Of a DNA stretch of 64,000 nt, positions 1 through 11,138 are shown piece by piece (within the stretch, counting starts at the first letter, position 1; every line of letters starts with the position of its first letter). The DNA lies in the NCBI GenBank assembly GCA_946406115.1, contig OX291557.1:714501-778500 (forward strand). Direction: 5' to 3'. Source of the DNA: Apoda limacodes. Its lineage: Eukaryota; Arthropoda; Insecta; Lepidoptera; Limacodidae. The translations under genes and the position numbers were made by a program. A model generated the notes under the pieces. It saw only the letters and a list, made by a program, of their open reading frames with translations. It ran no database searches and was not told the DNA's origin.

Positions 1-352
1 TTGCTGCTGTCATTTTGTTGTTTCGGAGACATTGTTAGGGTTACGATATGGTTTATCTGGTCAATTTGTGGTCTGGAAATATTTGGATTTATATCTATTT
101 TGTTCTGATGTCTCTGATGTGAGAGCAAAGTAAAATCTTGAGCTTTCAATAAACAGTTTTGTTCGAATGTAATTATACCAGCTTTACTGAGTGATTGAGT
201 GGTTACTTGATCTCCACATATGATTTTAATGAAACAAGTATTACATTAAAAATAAAAGTACTGCTGAGATTCATATAAAAGTATCTATTTGTTTTTACAT
301 GACAATTTTTGTGTTTTGCAGTTATCAGTAGAGTAATCACGTTCACAAAAAT
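1..352 (-). pseudogene. Envelope-like gene, distal segment beyond the LINE insertion
   Basis: This stretch continues the envelope-like reading seen at 1055-2190 on the far side of the inserted LINE. On the minus strand it shows a short, partly open stretch with conserved-looking Cys and Thr positions, of the kind found in the ectodomain C-terminal to the fusion peptide of baculovirus F-like envelope proteins. Reading frames change within it and no single frame is open throughout. No transmembrane segment or LTR is visible before the window ends. The assignment rests on position and weak pattern similarity. Confidence 0.5.
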
Positions 353-1054
353 CATCTCCAAGAGCATTGGGATCCTTGGTGTCGACATCTCCAGCGATGT
401 TCAGTTCCGAGATCATTTACAAGATAAGGTGAAGCTGGCGTCCAAAAAACTTGGTGTACTCAACAGAGCGAAGCAGTACTTCACGTCGGGGCAAAGGTTG
501 TTACTTTACAAGTCGCAGGTTCGGCCCCATATGGAGTACTGCTGCCATCTCTTGGCAGGTGCACCCGGATACCAGCTTGGCCCTTTTGACTCGGTTCAAC
601 GACGGGCTGTGAGAATTGTCGACGATTCCAAACTCACTTGCGGTATCGAGCCCTTAAGTCTGAGGAGAGACTTTGCCTCACTGTGTGTGTTCTACCGCTT
701 GTACAATGGGTTGTGTTCTGAGGAATTGTTCGAAATGATGCCCACGGCTACTTTCTACCATCGCACCGCTCACCATCGGCAGGGAATTCATTCTCACACT
801 TTAGAACCTAAATGGTCGCGTACAGTTTCAGAGAAACTTCCTCCCGCGAACGCTTAAGTTGTGGAATGAGCTCCCTGCCAAGGTTTTCTCTAAGGACTAC
901 AGTATGGGGTTCTTCAAAAAAGAAGTTATTAGATTTCTGAAGGGTCGGCAACGCGCGAGTGATGCCCCTGGTGTTGCAAGCGTCCATAGGCTACGGTGAT
1001 CGCTTACCATCAGGCGGACCGTAGGCTTGTTTGCCAACTAAGTGGTATAAAAAA
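353..1054 (+). mobile_element. Jockey-like LINE copy A1, 5'-truncated, inside the BEL envelope
   Basis: The segment matches the C-terminal RT region and 3' tail of the full-length element at 30.6-34.2 kb almost base for base. It starts within the 'catctccaagag' block and ends with the family tail and six A's (1049-1054). A 5-base deletion near 825 (tacag directly followed by tttcag, where the full copy has tgcgg between) shifts the frame. The insertion lies inside the envelope gene of BEL element 1. I could not find a clear target-site duplication. Confidence 0.93.
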
Positions 1055-2190
1055 TGTCATTGCTAAGGCGATAAATGGGTTTCTTTATCTGACACAAATA
1101 GGCGTTTTCATGGTACAGGCAGGATATTAATTCATCAGATTTAATTATGAAATAAGAATCTCTTTGAAGATTGACTGCTATGTGTTCGGAAATCGGTGTT
1201 ATTTGTATCATATTGTTGTCCAATTGATAGCGAATGGAAATTATTCTATAGTATTTAAATTTGTCTGGGCTGATAAGGGGAAATGTAATTTCAAAATTAA
1301 GATATTTTTCTGTCAGTCTGGCTTCTACATTCAATAATATGTAAATTTGACGTAAATCAGTCTGAACGTTGTTGATAGGCAATCGTAATTCTTCCGTCAA
1401 TTGCCTTGATATGATACTAAGTTTATCACGTAGTTGCTCAGGAGTCAATAAGTGTATGCTGAATTGCCCATGGTAAATGTCCGGGATGGTGTCTAATAAT
1501 GTGTCTTGAGTTGTTTTTAGATGTTGTAATAAATTACTAGCAGCCAATGAACAAAGCGTGAATTCTTGTGATGCTGAAATGTTGTTGATTTTTTCTGTAT
1601 AACATTTGTAGATTTGTCCAAATAGTGTAAATGCTTGTTAATTACTTTGTGTTGTTTAGATATGATATCTTCCGTTCTTTTTAATTCTTTATCGATGTTT
1701 GATTTTTCCACAATTTTACTAAGTGATCTTGGTAACTTCTCACGAGTTCTATATCTTTAGTATACCGTTCTGCGAAACGCTCGTCCAATACTCCGAACTA
1801 AGTGTTCGCTACGTAACCGATCCCATTGATAAGCCCGCGACGCTGTCTGGAGCGTGCGTTAAAATGCTGACTGAGCAGTATGCTATTGTAATATTGCAGT
1901 TCCGAGTACTCGTGCCGTAATTGTGAGATAATCATGTTGCCAAGGACTCCTTCCGGAATATTATAACAAGTTTTTTCTAGATATTCGGACAGCTTTTCAA
2001 ATGATTTCAAATGACCTTCCCAGTATGGTGACATATCATAGTATACTACTAGGGTCCATTTATTCTGGATTATGTACATGTCCGATATTGGGTCAAAGTA
2101 AATAGATTTGTTTGGGTTTAATTTTGTTACGTTATAAGAACATGTTGATGACTTCACTAATGTCAGGAAGAAGATTAAAGCCATAGCCAT
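1038..2190 (-). pseudogene. Envelope-like gene, proximal part (baculovirus F-protein type)
   Basis: A hydrophobic signal-like segment at about 2137-2190 (start Met followed by an Ala/Leu/Phe-rich run) begins an ectodomain. A furin-type RQRR site lies at about 1837-1848, directly followed by a Gly-rich hydrophobic stretch of fusion-peptide type. This arrangement is known from baculovirus F proteins and from insect errantivirus and BEL/Pao envelopes, which mediate membrane fusion. The frame is broken near 1800 and near 1530, and the last codons (1038-1054) come from the tail of the inserted LINE. The signal segment is in one open frame with the upstream DUF5641 domain, so env would have needed splicing or its own start. 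It is not functional. Confidence 0.7.
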
Positions 2191-2940
2191 TGATAAAAAT
2201 TTTGTTTTCTTAGGTTGAGATAAATAAGCCACAACTGGTTTTTCCTGTTCATTCTGCTGACGATTACTGTTTGATTGTTCTGGGAAATCTAGTGGTAAAA
2301 TTGATAATTTGTTGATTGGTCTTTTGAAGTTCCCTTTTATTGTTTTGAGAGTGACTGCTCTCACTAAACCATCACTTCCGGGATGAAGTTCGATGACACG
2401 ACCCTTAGCGCACTTCCGTATTAGTAGATTCTCGTCGTGAATGATGACTAAATCACCAACCTGGATGTTTCTTTGTGGTTTGAACCACTTACTTCTTGTT
2501 GTTTGTTGGTTAAGGTATTCAGTTTTCCATCTTTTCCAAATGTCCTGAACTATTTTTCTTGTTAAGTGCCATCTACTTCTAGCATCTTCTTTTGTTTGTA
2601 TGACGGTCAATCCAGATCTTCCTGTTAAGAAGTGAGCGGGGGTTAAAATCTCTAGGTCGTCGATGTTTTCTGTCAAAGCACACAAAGGCCTTGAGTTTAA
2701 GCCTGCTTACAGCTGAGTTAAAATTGTAGAAAATTCTTCAAAAGTTAATTTTTGTTACCCGATTACTCGCTTCATATGAAGCTTAAGGCTCCGGACTGCT
2801 CGTTCCCACAGTCTCCCAGCGGTAGCCCACGCAGGTGCATTAAAATGCCACTCAATGTTCATCTGTGTTAAATTTGTTAATAAGTTATTACCAAAAATCT
2901 GTTGAAAAGTCAAAAATTCTTCTTCAAGTAATCTTCAGGG
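2191..2940 (-). pseudogene. BEL 1 integrase C-terminus and DUF5641 domain
   Basis: The minus strand at 2290-2685 encodes the domain that follows integrase in BEL/Pao pol: LTPAHFLTGRS near the start, then GDLVIIHDE and GRVIELHPGSDGLVR, ending in a KLSILP-type motif. Between 2690 and 2940 the catalytic-core C-terminus can be followed (NIEWHFNAPAW, then RLWERAV), but it is cut by in-frame stops near 2760 and 2700. DUF5641 is a chromodomain-like module probably used in target binding. The open frame continues without a stop into the envelope signal segment. Confidence 0.85.
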
Positions 2941-3660
2941 CTAACCCCCGATGAAATTTGATCCATTATCGCTATATATGTGACGAGGCGCACCTCTTCT
3001 CGCTGCCATTCTCCTTAGGGCAGCTAGAAATGCTGAACTAGTCAGATCGGACACTAGCTCTAAATGTACGGCTTTAGTTACCATACAGATGAAAACTGCT
3101 ATGTAACCTTTGGTTGTTTTTACTCCTCGTCCTTTGTTGACCTTGATGTCAATAAATCCTGTGTAATCTACCCCGCAGTGGTAAAATGGAGGAGCAGGGT
3201 TTGTGCGACACTCGGGTAAATTTCCCATGAGCTGTTGTTGTTTAGTCGGAGTTTGTTTTTTACAAGTTAAAAATTTTTGTAAAACCTTTTTTACTGTATT
3301 GAGTCCGCTTGTTATCCAGTACTGTGGTCGTAGATTGGCTAAAGTCAGACGTGGCCCACCCCACCATTATATGTCAACTGATGAGCCTGATCAATGAGCA
3401 ACTTAGCTAAACGACTGTTCTGGGGTATTATTTTGGGATGTTTCATTTCAGGATGTAAATGTGCGTTTTTTAATCTTCCACCCACTCTGAGAACGCCTGC
3501 TTCGTCAGTGAAAGGATTTAAATTTAATAGTTTGCTTTTTAAATGTTATTTACTATGTTTATTTAAATATTCTATGTCTCTCAAAAATTCCATTCTCTGT
3601 ACATGTTTTACTATCAATGTTTTTGCTTTACGAAGTTCCTGTAATGTTAGATAGCTAGGT
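2941..3660 (-). pseudogene. BEL 1 integrase, zinc-binding and catalytic core
   Basis: At 2941-3228 the catalytic core reads with FYHCGVDYTGF (first catalytic Asp) and IYSDNGSNF (second Asp). The GGRL-type linker and the N-terminal zinc-binding region lie in 3230-3540 with frameshifts and stops. At 3546-3752 the linker between RNase H and integrase is visible (LLEKYSSFTK-type motif with KAKTLIVKHVQR). Integrase would join cDNA ends to host DNA. The breaks rule out activity. Confidence 0.8.
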
Positions 3661-4999
3661 ACTTGTTTTCGTAAAGAGTTAGGTGTCAGTGCACGTAATA
3701 GCCAACTGAGCACTCGTGTTATCTTTGTAAAGGAACTGTATTTTTCCAGCAAGCTATCAATAATTTTCTGATACTGTTTGGATAATGTTAGTTTGTCTTG
3801 TAGTTTTTATCTCCTGAACTGTGGTAGGAATAATTATTTTGTTCTTTGTTTTGATCAAATGTTTTGAGCCATTGAAGTCCTTCCCACCACAAAGTGTATT
3901 CTTTTAGTTAAGAGGAATATAACCCGCGGCTCGCGCTTTCTGCGGGATTAAGGGTTGTTTTTATGAAGCGCCATTGATAAGGTTGTATAACTGACACCAT
4001 TTGTTCTACTCTGTTAGCCACAAAAGTTTTCCAGCGAGTTGGTACTCTATCATCCCATTGTAAATTTAATTTCCATAATTTTTGAAAAAAAAATTTTAAT
4101 TTTGTTGTTATTGGCACTATCCATCCTAATGTGTCATATAATTCAGAGATTTCTGACAATAAACCTCTCTTATTAGGCCTTGAATTTTTTGTTAATATAT
4201 TACATTCGAATGTGAAATTGTCTTCTGATGTATTCCAACAAATACCTAAAGTTTTAGGTTCATTATCTCTATTGGATTTTGAATTTAAAATAAATTCCTC
4301 TTTTCTCTGTACGTCTTCTATATTTTCGAAATTTTTTTGGTGGTTAGATGTCCATTTTCTAAGTTTGAATCCTCCTGATTCCAGTAATTTTTTTGAGTCA
4401 TATATTAATTTTCTCGCTTCGTCAACTGTATTTGCCCCCTGTAATACGTCATCCATATAACAGGATTCTTCCAATAATTTTGCCGCTGCTGGATAGGCAT
4501 CACATTCATCTGAAGCTAATGTTTTTAAAGTCATTAAAGCAAGGAATGGACAAGCTTTTTGCCCATAACTTAATGTTCTTAGACAAAAAAATTAATTGTT
4601 ATTATTCAAAGTATCTCGCCATACATTCATAAGATCGTTAAGACTGTAGCCAGAAGATCTTTTTGCTGACTCGTTGAAAACTACACGCAGCTCAACCGTA
4701 GTAGAGTCTTGGCGTTCGACGCCGTGATGTGGCAGATAACATTCAAGTTTGGTGTTTTTGATGTCAGCTGGTTTCATGTGACCTAATTCAATATATTCAT
4801 TCATAAAATCTTTGTAAATTTTAGCGAAATGTTCTTGTTTTTGAAACCTACGCTCTAGGTTGTGAAACTGGGCTAAGGCCAAATGCTTAGACGTCCCTAA
4901 TTTGGCCTCATAATCATCTTTCATAGGAAAGCGTACTTCGTAGCGACCGTCCTCTTTGCGCGTAGTTGTTGTGTTGTTCAGTTGTAAAAGTCGACACAC
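3661..4999 (-). pseudogene. BEL 1 reverse transcriptase and RNase H region
   Basis: 4592-4999 carries the N-terminal RT region (RFPMKDDYEAKLG, HHGVE, LRVVFNESAKRSSG, LNDLMNV). 3908-4534 carries the catalytic YMDD (4448-4459) followed by the BEL-typical GGFKLRKWTSN and LGICWN motifs and ends with LNPAESASRG of the RNase H region. A deletion or frame change separates the two parts: RT motifs between the fingers and YMDD are missing. The order and the KW(T/S)SN signature identify a BEL/Pao pol rather than Ty3/gypsy. Confidence 0.85.
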
Positions 5000-5105
5000 C
5001 TTTGATCTTCTACGGATAAAGGAGATTGTTCACTAATTTCTTCCAATTCCCAGAACTGTTTTATTGCATCTAAGTTGTTTATTACGACATTGCATTAAAA
5101 CGTTT

Positions 5106-5510
5106 TTACGTTTGTTGTACTACCGGTCGACTCGCATGTTCACCCTTTATAATGCCGTTTAACATAATCAGGGAGTAGATTTCAGCTCCAAGAAGTAAGT
5201 CTACCGGGCCACTCTTATAAAACTCTGGGTCTGCTAATGTAATATTCTCTACAAAAGGCCAGTTCGCCTTGGTAAAAGATTTGTTAGAAAGATTTTTAAT
5301 CAAGTTATACATTATCAAAGCTTCAGTTTGGAATGTGAAATCATTGTAATTTGATTTACACGTGATATTTGCTTTTCCTTTACAGCTGTTTTCTTGTTGA
5401 CCGACACCGTAAATTATACCCCGACATTTTTGTCTCCTAAGTCCCAATAATTGGGCTGCATTTTCGCTTAAAAGACAAATTTGCGAACCTTGATCAATTA
5501 AAGCTTTCAT
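5106..5510 (-). pseudogene. BEL 1 aspartic protease domain
   Basis: The frame holds KALIDQGSQICLLSE near its start. LIDQGSQ corresponds to the D-S/T-G active-site loop of retroviral-type proteases (Gln in place of Ser or Thr, as often in BEL elements). It is followed by GIIYGVG and a PVDLLLGAEIYS block, the usual end of the BEL DUF1758 domain. It would process the Gag-Pol polyprotein. It sits between the gag zinc knuckles and RT but in a separate frame from its neighbours. Confidence 0.8.
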
Positions 5511-7208
5511 TTGATGATAGGATCCATCCTAGGCAATAATATTTCGGAAGTATTTTTCTGTGATACATTTGTCATTTCATTACGGCTCTTTCTTATACCT
5601 ACGCCAAACATTGACGGTTGCGACATCGTTTTTACACAAACTTCCTGTATTTTTGTATTATGTTGACCTAAGCATTTGCGGCATCTTTTAGTAGAATTAC
5701 AGCGGTTTCCATTGTGGCCAAATAAACAATTTATACATAAGTATAATTTATTTACTGTCTTCAATTTTCCCTGTTCGGTAATTCTAAAAACTCTTTGCAA
5801 TTGTATATTCCGTGCTCATTCTTGCAAAGTGAACATTTGATCTTTAGCACGTGGAATGCTTTCGCAATCGGTTTATTAGCTGGATTCTGACTTTTGTTAA
5901 ACTGATTATGATTAAATTGCTTTTTTATGTTAAATGATGTTTGATTTGGTGGAACTTGCTTTGGAATTGTGGAGGCTTGTCTTGTGCGAGGTGATTCTAA
6001 AGATGTAAATTTGCTTTCTAGAAAATTCAAAAAATCTTTTAATATGGGAAGATCTCGAGGATTTTTTAAGGATTCTATATAATCTGCGAACGATTCAGTG
6101 TCCAATTTCTGAGATAAAAGGTGCACTAAAATAGGGTCCCAGGTGCTTATATCGACACCCATATTTTTAACTGCATTAAGGCTTTCTAAGGTGATGTCAT
6201 GAATTTTTTGATCATTATGACGGACTGTTGCTTGTAAGGTAAACCCAATAAAATGTTCATGTGGGATGAAAAAATAAGTTTTTTGTTATTAAAACGGTGA
6301 TTAAATATTTCCCAGCATATGGTATAATTTTCGGAACTGATTTGCAAATGTTGTATTAGCCTTTCCGGCTCCCCTCTAACTTTGCTTTTTAGAAATTGCA
6401 TTTTTTGGGCATTAGATAAGGAAGTATTATTATGAACTGCTTCTGTAAATAAGTCCTTCAAGGACACCCATTGATTGTAGTTGCCACCAAATGTAGGTAT
6501 ATCCAGCTGTGGAGTAGATTTTTCTCTGTGTGCTACGGATCACATCTTGGTATTTATTGATTTTTTAAGTTCTTTATATGTTTTTTCGTGTCGGGTGAAA
6601 GTATTTTGATACTCTTCGTTTTCCCCGTCAAGGTCATTGTCTATTTACCAATGAAGATAATCAATGGCAGACTATCTATTTTCCAATGTTTTCAGGACAT
6701 CTTCGAATTCCCATTTGTCGGAAATGGACTCTAATTCAACACTTTTGACTGTTCTTAAGAATGCTTTAAAGTTAACTTGTTATTTTCGTAGCATTTCATC
6801 CAATTTACTACTGGTTCCTTGACTCAGGACTAATGTTTGATGTCGATTTACTGACTCACTTCTGCCTGTTAGTTCACGTTCCTTGCCTGTACTTAACTGC
6901 TCAGAATCAGAAGCTTCGTCTTGTATGCCTAGCGACGGATTTTTCAGTTTAGCTAGTAATTCTTGGTATTGACCATAAATGACGGATTTTACATTTTTGT
7001 AGTAATAGTAATAGTAGTTTTTTGATATTCTCCCCCTGTGAAATATACATGGCTTCTACTTTCTTCTGTAGCAAGACGGTCATGATTATACTGGTAATCA
7101 GCCCACAGCTGTTCCAATTTTCCTTTCAGCGCTGTCTTTTTTAAAGTTGGTAGCTATTCTCACTATCTTTTCATAAATCACAATCTGCTATTCGTAGAGT
7201 CCAGACAT
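5510..7208 (-). pseudogene. BEL 1 gag with DUF1759 and zinc knuckle
   Basis: Reading starts at an ATG near 7208 (MSGLYE...) with an N-terminal helical region, breaks in 6480-7010, then gives LDIPTFGGNYNQW and SKVRGEPERLIQHL of DUF1759, the capsid-like part of BEL gag. After a frame change a proline- and asparagine-rich linker follows (5761-6162). A Cys-rich module (CINCLFGHNGNRC then CRKCLGQHN) follows at about 5660-5730, of zinc-knuckle type. At least three frame changes occur. Confidence 0.8.
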
Positions 7209-7250
7209 TGTGTTTAATTGTTTAAAAATGTATTTAAAAAATTAGAAAGA

Positions 7251-7800
7251 TCTTACTTCGATTCTTAATAGCCGTTGTTGTCTACTGCTCCGACTCCGAC
7301 TGCGTTGTTGTGGACAGGGGCGATTGGTTTCGATTCAGCGGCGACGAACCCCCGCCCGTGCGAGCGGATCTCGGATGGGCATACATAAGTCCGGGTGGTG
7401 ACCCCCACCACACTATATACAAGGTCGCGGCTGTCGACAGTCTTTGGCTAGGTGCTCCCCCAAACAATAGTAACAAAGGCCTAGCCTACGGGTCAGAAAT
7501 CGTTTTCGGGCCATCCCAGATTTTCTGAACTGGTGGCAATCCCGAATGGTGTGTCCCGGTTCGTAACATACCCCTCATCAAAATTTTGGGGGGCCGAAAC
7601 GATCCGGTTGCTCGTGATGTCCCGGAACGAGGTTGTTGACGGTGTCCAGACAGGGCCAAAAATCATGACGGTCCCGATTGTGGCTCGGCGGGTAAATTCT
7701 CGAGCTTCCTACTCTAATCCTCCAAAAATTGCACTAAAGGTATATGTGACGCCGAGACACAACCGTGAAATTTTTCGAAACGCGCCCTGACGTCATTGGG
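7251..7800. other. GC-rich leader or LTR remnant right of BEL 1 gag
   Basis: This stretch is clearly richer in G+C than both flanks and lies exactly where the 5' LTR and leader of BEL element 1 (minus strand) should be. Short open frames on both strands show no protein-like pattern. I found no matching second LTR in the window, since the partner would lie left of position 1, so boundaries cannot be set. Confidence 0.35.
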
Positions 7801-10270
7801 CAATTTTATTTTTTATTTATTTTATTTTGGCAACAAACAGTCATAATATACAATTAAAATACAATAAAGTTTTACAAGAAAGAAGACAAACAGTGCCGAA
7901 AATTACAATTAATATATATTTTAAGTTTAATAAACTAAATAGTTAATAAAAAGAAGATTTAAAATATATAAGAAATATTAAGTAGGTACTGCAGCGTGCG
8001 GGGGCGTAAATATGCTGCTTCTACCTATTTCTATTTAGGTATCGGGATCTCTGCTAATAAAAAGACAAAATCGGGAGTTCTTTTCTGTATTCAGATGTTC
8101 TTTTCTATCGCCACAAGAGTATACAACATTTAGGTTCATCTACTACCTAGGAGAATTATTATACAATATTAAACTTATCTGCAGTACATCTTCTTCTATT
8201 AGGCCATCCTTCAATAGGCCTCGGATCGTTGTGTCGATACATTGGATAAAATATATATTAGGACATTAAATCGCGATGGTGGCGATGCTTGAAATATTTT
8301 GGATACTGGAGTATCTTACTTTAAGTCCACTGGCATTATAAAGCCATTCTACCAATTCTAGGGCTCCCTGGTAAAGACAGGAATCCACCCTCCAAATTTA
8401 TATAGACTTGTCCGATCTATATTTTTCACTGGAATGTCAATTAATAACAAAATAATGACAAGCTCGTAATTCCGATTGTTTTTATTTAAAAACGCACTGA
8501 CACCATCTATTATGTTTTTATAAAACTACTACGAAGTATTTGCTGCGTGAAAAACGTTCGCTAGCCTATTTACTTCCTTTACATTCAACAAGAGGTCGTA
8601 ACCTCTACATATTTCCTACCGATCGGCCAGAAAATTATAGCAACTCGTTGCGTATAATTTTCTATTCGCTACCTATAAACTACCCATCGAAATCATAAAT
8701 GGCGGGAAATCTACATTACCCTACTGATTTTAACCTAAAACCGGGACACTTCGTCACGCGATGCCAAACCATATGCAAATGATAAATTAACTAAATCAGA
8801 ATCCATTTAGGATTTTTTAGTTGATTTTCCTCCGGATAAACCACGGTAAGGATCCAAAGACATGGCACTATCGACCTCCTTATCGAACACTTACTTGTTT
8901 AAATGTTGGGCAACTCCCTTCAAATTAATTCATTAATAACGCCATCACAAAACAGTTTTACAATACCTTTTTATTTATTTAATTTTATTATAAAAATCTA
9001 CCTACGGAACCTTACTTAAATAAACTAAAACTCCTCTTGACTTCATCTAACCCTTATCCCAGTGGAAACTATCCATACTTAACTTACTAATCTTAAGGAA
9101 CCCTATCTTAAGATATCCTATCTTTTAATATAAAATAATTAAATTCAACAAAATGAATCACCTTACGGAACCCTACTACTGACTAACATCAATCTGTCTT
9201 AGCCCTATCTATTGACAAATATAACCTTGTCCTCTGAATTCGCTCGACCTATACTGACTACTGTCATCCTACACACATCTCACAATAAAATATTCCCTAC
9301 GGAACCTTATCCTACTTCAAACTTCTCTATGCTTGACCTATTTTCATATGAAGACTGTATTTTCTAACCAAATCTCATATATCAAACCCTACTAAATTTT
9401 TCAACAAAATAACCTACACCTATTAAAATTCCTATCATTATCTACTAAATCCTACTAGTATGACTACTTCCTACAACTATCAACTTACCAAACCCTCGTT
9501 TCCTATGAACTCTTTTTACTTCAATCTATGCTCCTACAATATTTACTTACCTCCAGCGTGTACTTAGTACAAGGTTCAAGTTTCACATGACTTGGTGACC
9601 TTCTCTTCCTGCTTAACTCATTTCTATGACCCACTTGACTGATAGGCTACAGCCTTCTTCTATCCTATTTCATTTACATTAACTTCTATCCATATAAATG
9701 TAGCACAACCACAACCATAATAATACAACCAAAATGAAAATACCCTATTATTTTACGTTACCATGACAACTAGAATAACATGGCTCACTCGTCCAATCTT
9801 TGCTTTAGCAAACCTTTATTGATATGACAACTTCAATAAATATCATACGCTATCCACCTATTGTATTTTATTGGATAACTTTTCCTGATATTCTACAATG
9901 ACATTTCATTATCACTCGACATTACCTAAGTTTGACTTTCAAACTTCTAAACTTTTAAGAAATTACTTACTTCTTTCAAGTATTTCTTACTTACCTAGTA
10001 TAGTTTAGCAAACCTCCACATACCTAAATAATCTATATGCCTAAATTACAATACGAACATTATCAATATCCGCTACTAGTCTTTCTACATTTTGAAAAAT
10101 TCAACCTAATCCGTCTAAAATATCTAAAACTAGACTAGACCTTCTGAATTTTGAAAAGTCAATCTAGTCAAAAAAATTGACTAAAACTAGCCTGACTAGC
10201 TTTATACCCTGACTTCATTATCTATATATAAATTAATCGATCTGTCCGTTTATTTATTTTACCAAGTAAA
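7800..10270. other. AT-rich sequence without recognisable genes
   Basis: No open frame of interest on either strand. The block starts with an A/T run (7803-7832) followed by ggcaacaaacag, which on the minus strand reads as a retroelement 3' end (ctgtttgttgcc plus an A-rich tail). Between 8990 and 9310 the phrase tacggaaccyta recurs with variations near 8998, 9092, 9164 and 9298, at irregular spacing. The right part may be the 3' untranslated or LTR region of the Ty3/gypsy fragment that ends near 10275, but no LTR pair was found. Confidence 0.4.
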
Positions 10271-10274
10271 TCAG

Positions 10275-11066
10275 TTGAATTAACCTATTTATAAGGTTAA
10301 TCTCGGACGGAATACTTTTAACCTATTAAAATGTATAGGACCTACCTGTCTATCCGTACGTACATTTCTCAACAACGCATTGTTATGCCTAACTAACCTA
10401 ACAATCTTATAAGGACCCTTATAATTTTTTTAAATTTATATGAGTATTGTTATGTTTATCAAAATATAACAATACTATATCTCCTACAACCAAATTTTTC
10501 GATTTCGCCCGACGATCAAATACAACTTTTTGTTGCTGCTGCGCTCGCATTATCCTTTGCCTAACTTTTCCTAAGAAAATATTAATATACCTTCCTAATT
10601 TACCTACTTGGCGGAAGTTTTCGTAGCTCTTTCTTACTATGTGGCAAAAATTAACACACCTCATATATGTAAGTGGTAACCTTACGTGCTTGCCACTTAC
10701 CCTCGTCGACTTCCTGTGACCATAATTCCTTATCTTCTGTTGTTGCCCAATCTTACCATAGAAGGAAATAATCAACAATACAATGAGATACATATATTCT
10801 AAGTAGCTTTGCCCGGCTTTATTCTCTTTCTTAAGCAATTTGCTAGATTTTGCACGGTTGCCTCGCGACTTTTGTCTAATCTTCCTACTTGATGCTTGAG
10901 CGCATGGTTGCTTAGTTTTAGAGTCCAACTCTCCTTGCTCGGCCCTATAACACTCTTTTGAGATACTCATCTCCTCCCTATCTTCCACCATTAAAACACT
11001 ATCTGCCCTATCCTTCACCACATTTGTACAGTACAGTATACAGTACTTAGTGCTAAAACAAAACAA
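10275..11066 (-). pseudogene. Ty3/gypsy integrase C-terminal fragment
   Basis: The C-terminal part of a 215-codon open frame reads MRAQQQQKVVFDRRAKSK then NLVVGDIVLLYFDKHN. This is the post-catalytic GPY/F-type region of Ty3/gypsy integrases. After a frame shift at about 10420 it continues with YKGPYKIVRL, HNNALLR, and IHFNRLKVFRPR, the GPY module and end motif. The first ~110 codons (Lys/Gln-rich) do not match any pol domain I know and may belong to another sequence. It lies directly beyond the 3' end of the CR1-like LINE. No RT or RNase H is present. Confidence 0.7.
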
Positions 11067-11138
11067 ACGTGTTCTTCAAACAAAACGGATTACACTAGGT
11101 ATTTATTAATTAAACACAAACCTCACATAAACACAAAA

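Larger units (their letters stand above)
1..7250 (-). mobile_element. BEL/Pao LTR retrotransposon 1, envelope-bearing, degraded
   Basis: Reading leftward on the minus strand the order is gag (DUF1759-like), CCHC zinc knuckle, aspartic protease (DUF1758-like), RT with YMDD, an RNase H to integrase linker, integrase, the DUF5641 domain and an envelope-like gene. This is the order of BEL/Pao elements that carry env. Frameshifts and stops lie in every module. The envelope is interrupted by a jockey-like LINE fragment at 353-1054 and runs off the window start, so the 3' LTR lies outside. The 5' LTR should lie to the right of 7250, but I could not place its ends. It is an old, inactive copy. Confidence 0.85.

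Noticed and set aside
2239..2440. Possibility that env in BEL 1 is a host gene
   Set aside because: It lies in the same frame and orientation directly behind DUF5641, as expected for an element-borne env.
7282..7790. Open frames of 64-85 codons in the GC-rich block right of BEL 1
   Set aside because: No protein-like pattern and overlapping on both strands. More likely LTR or leader sequence.
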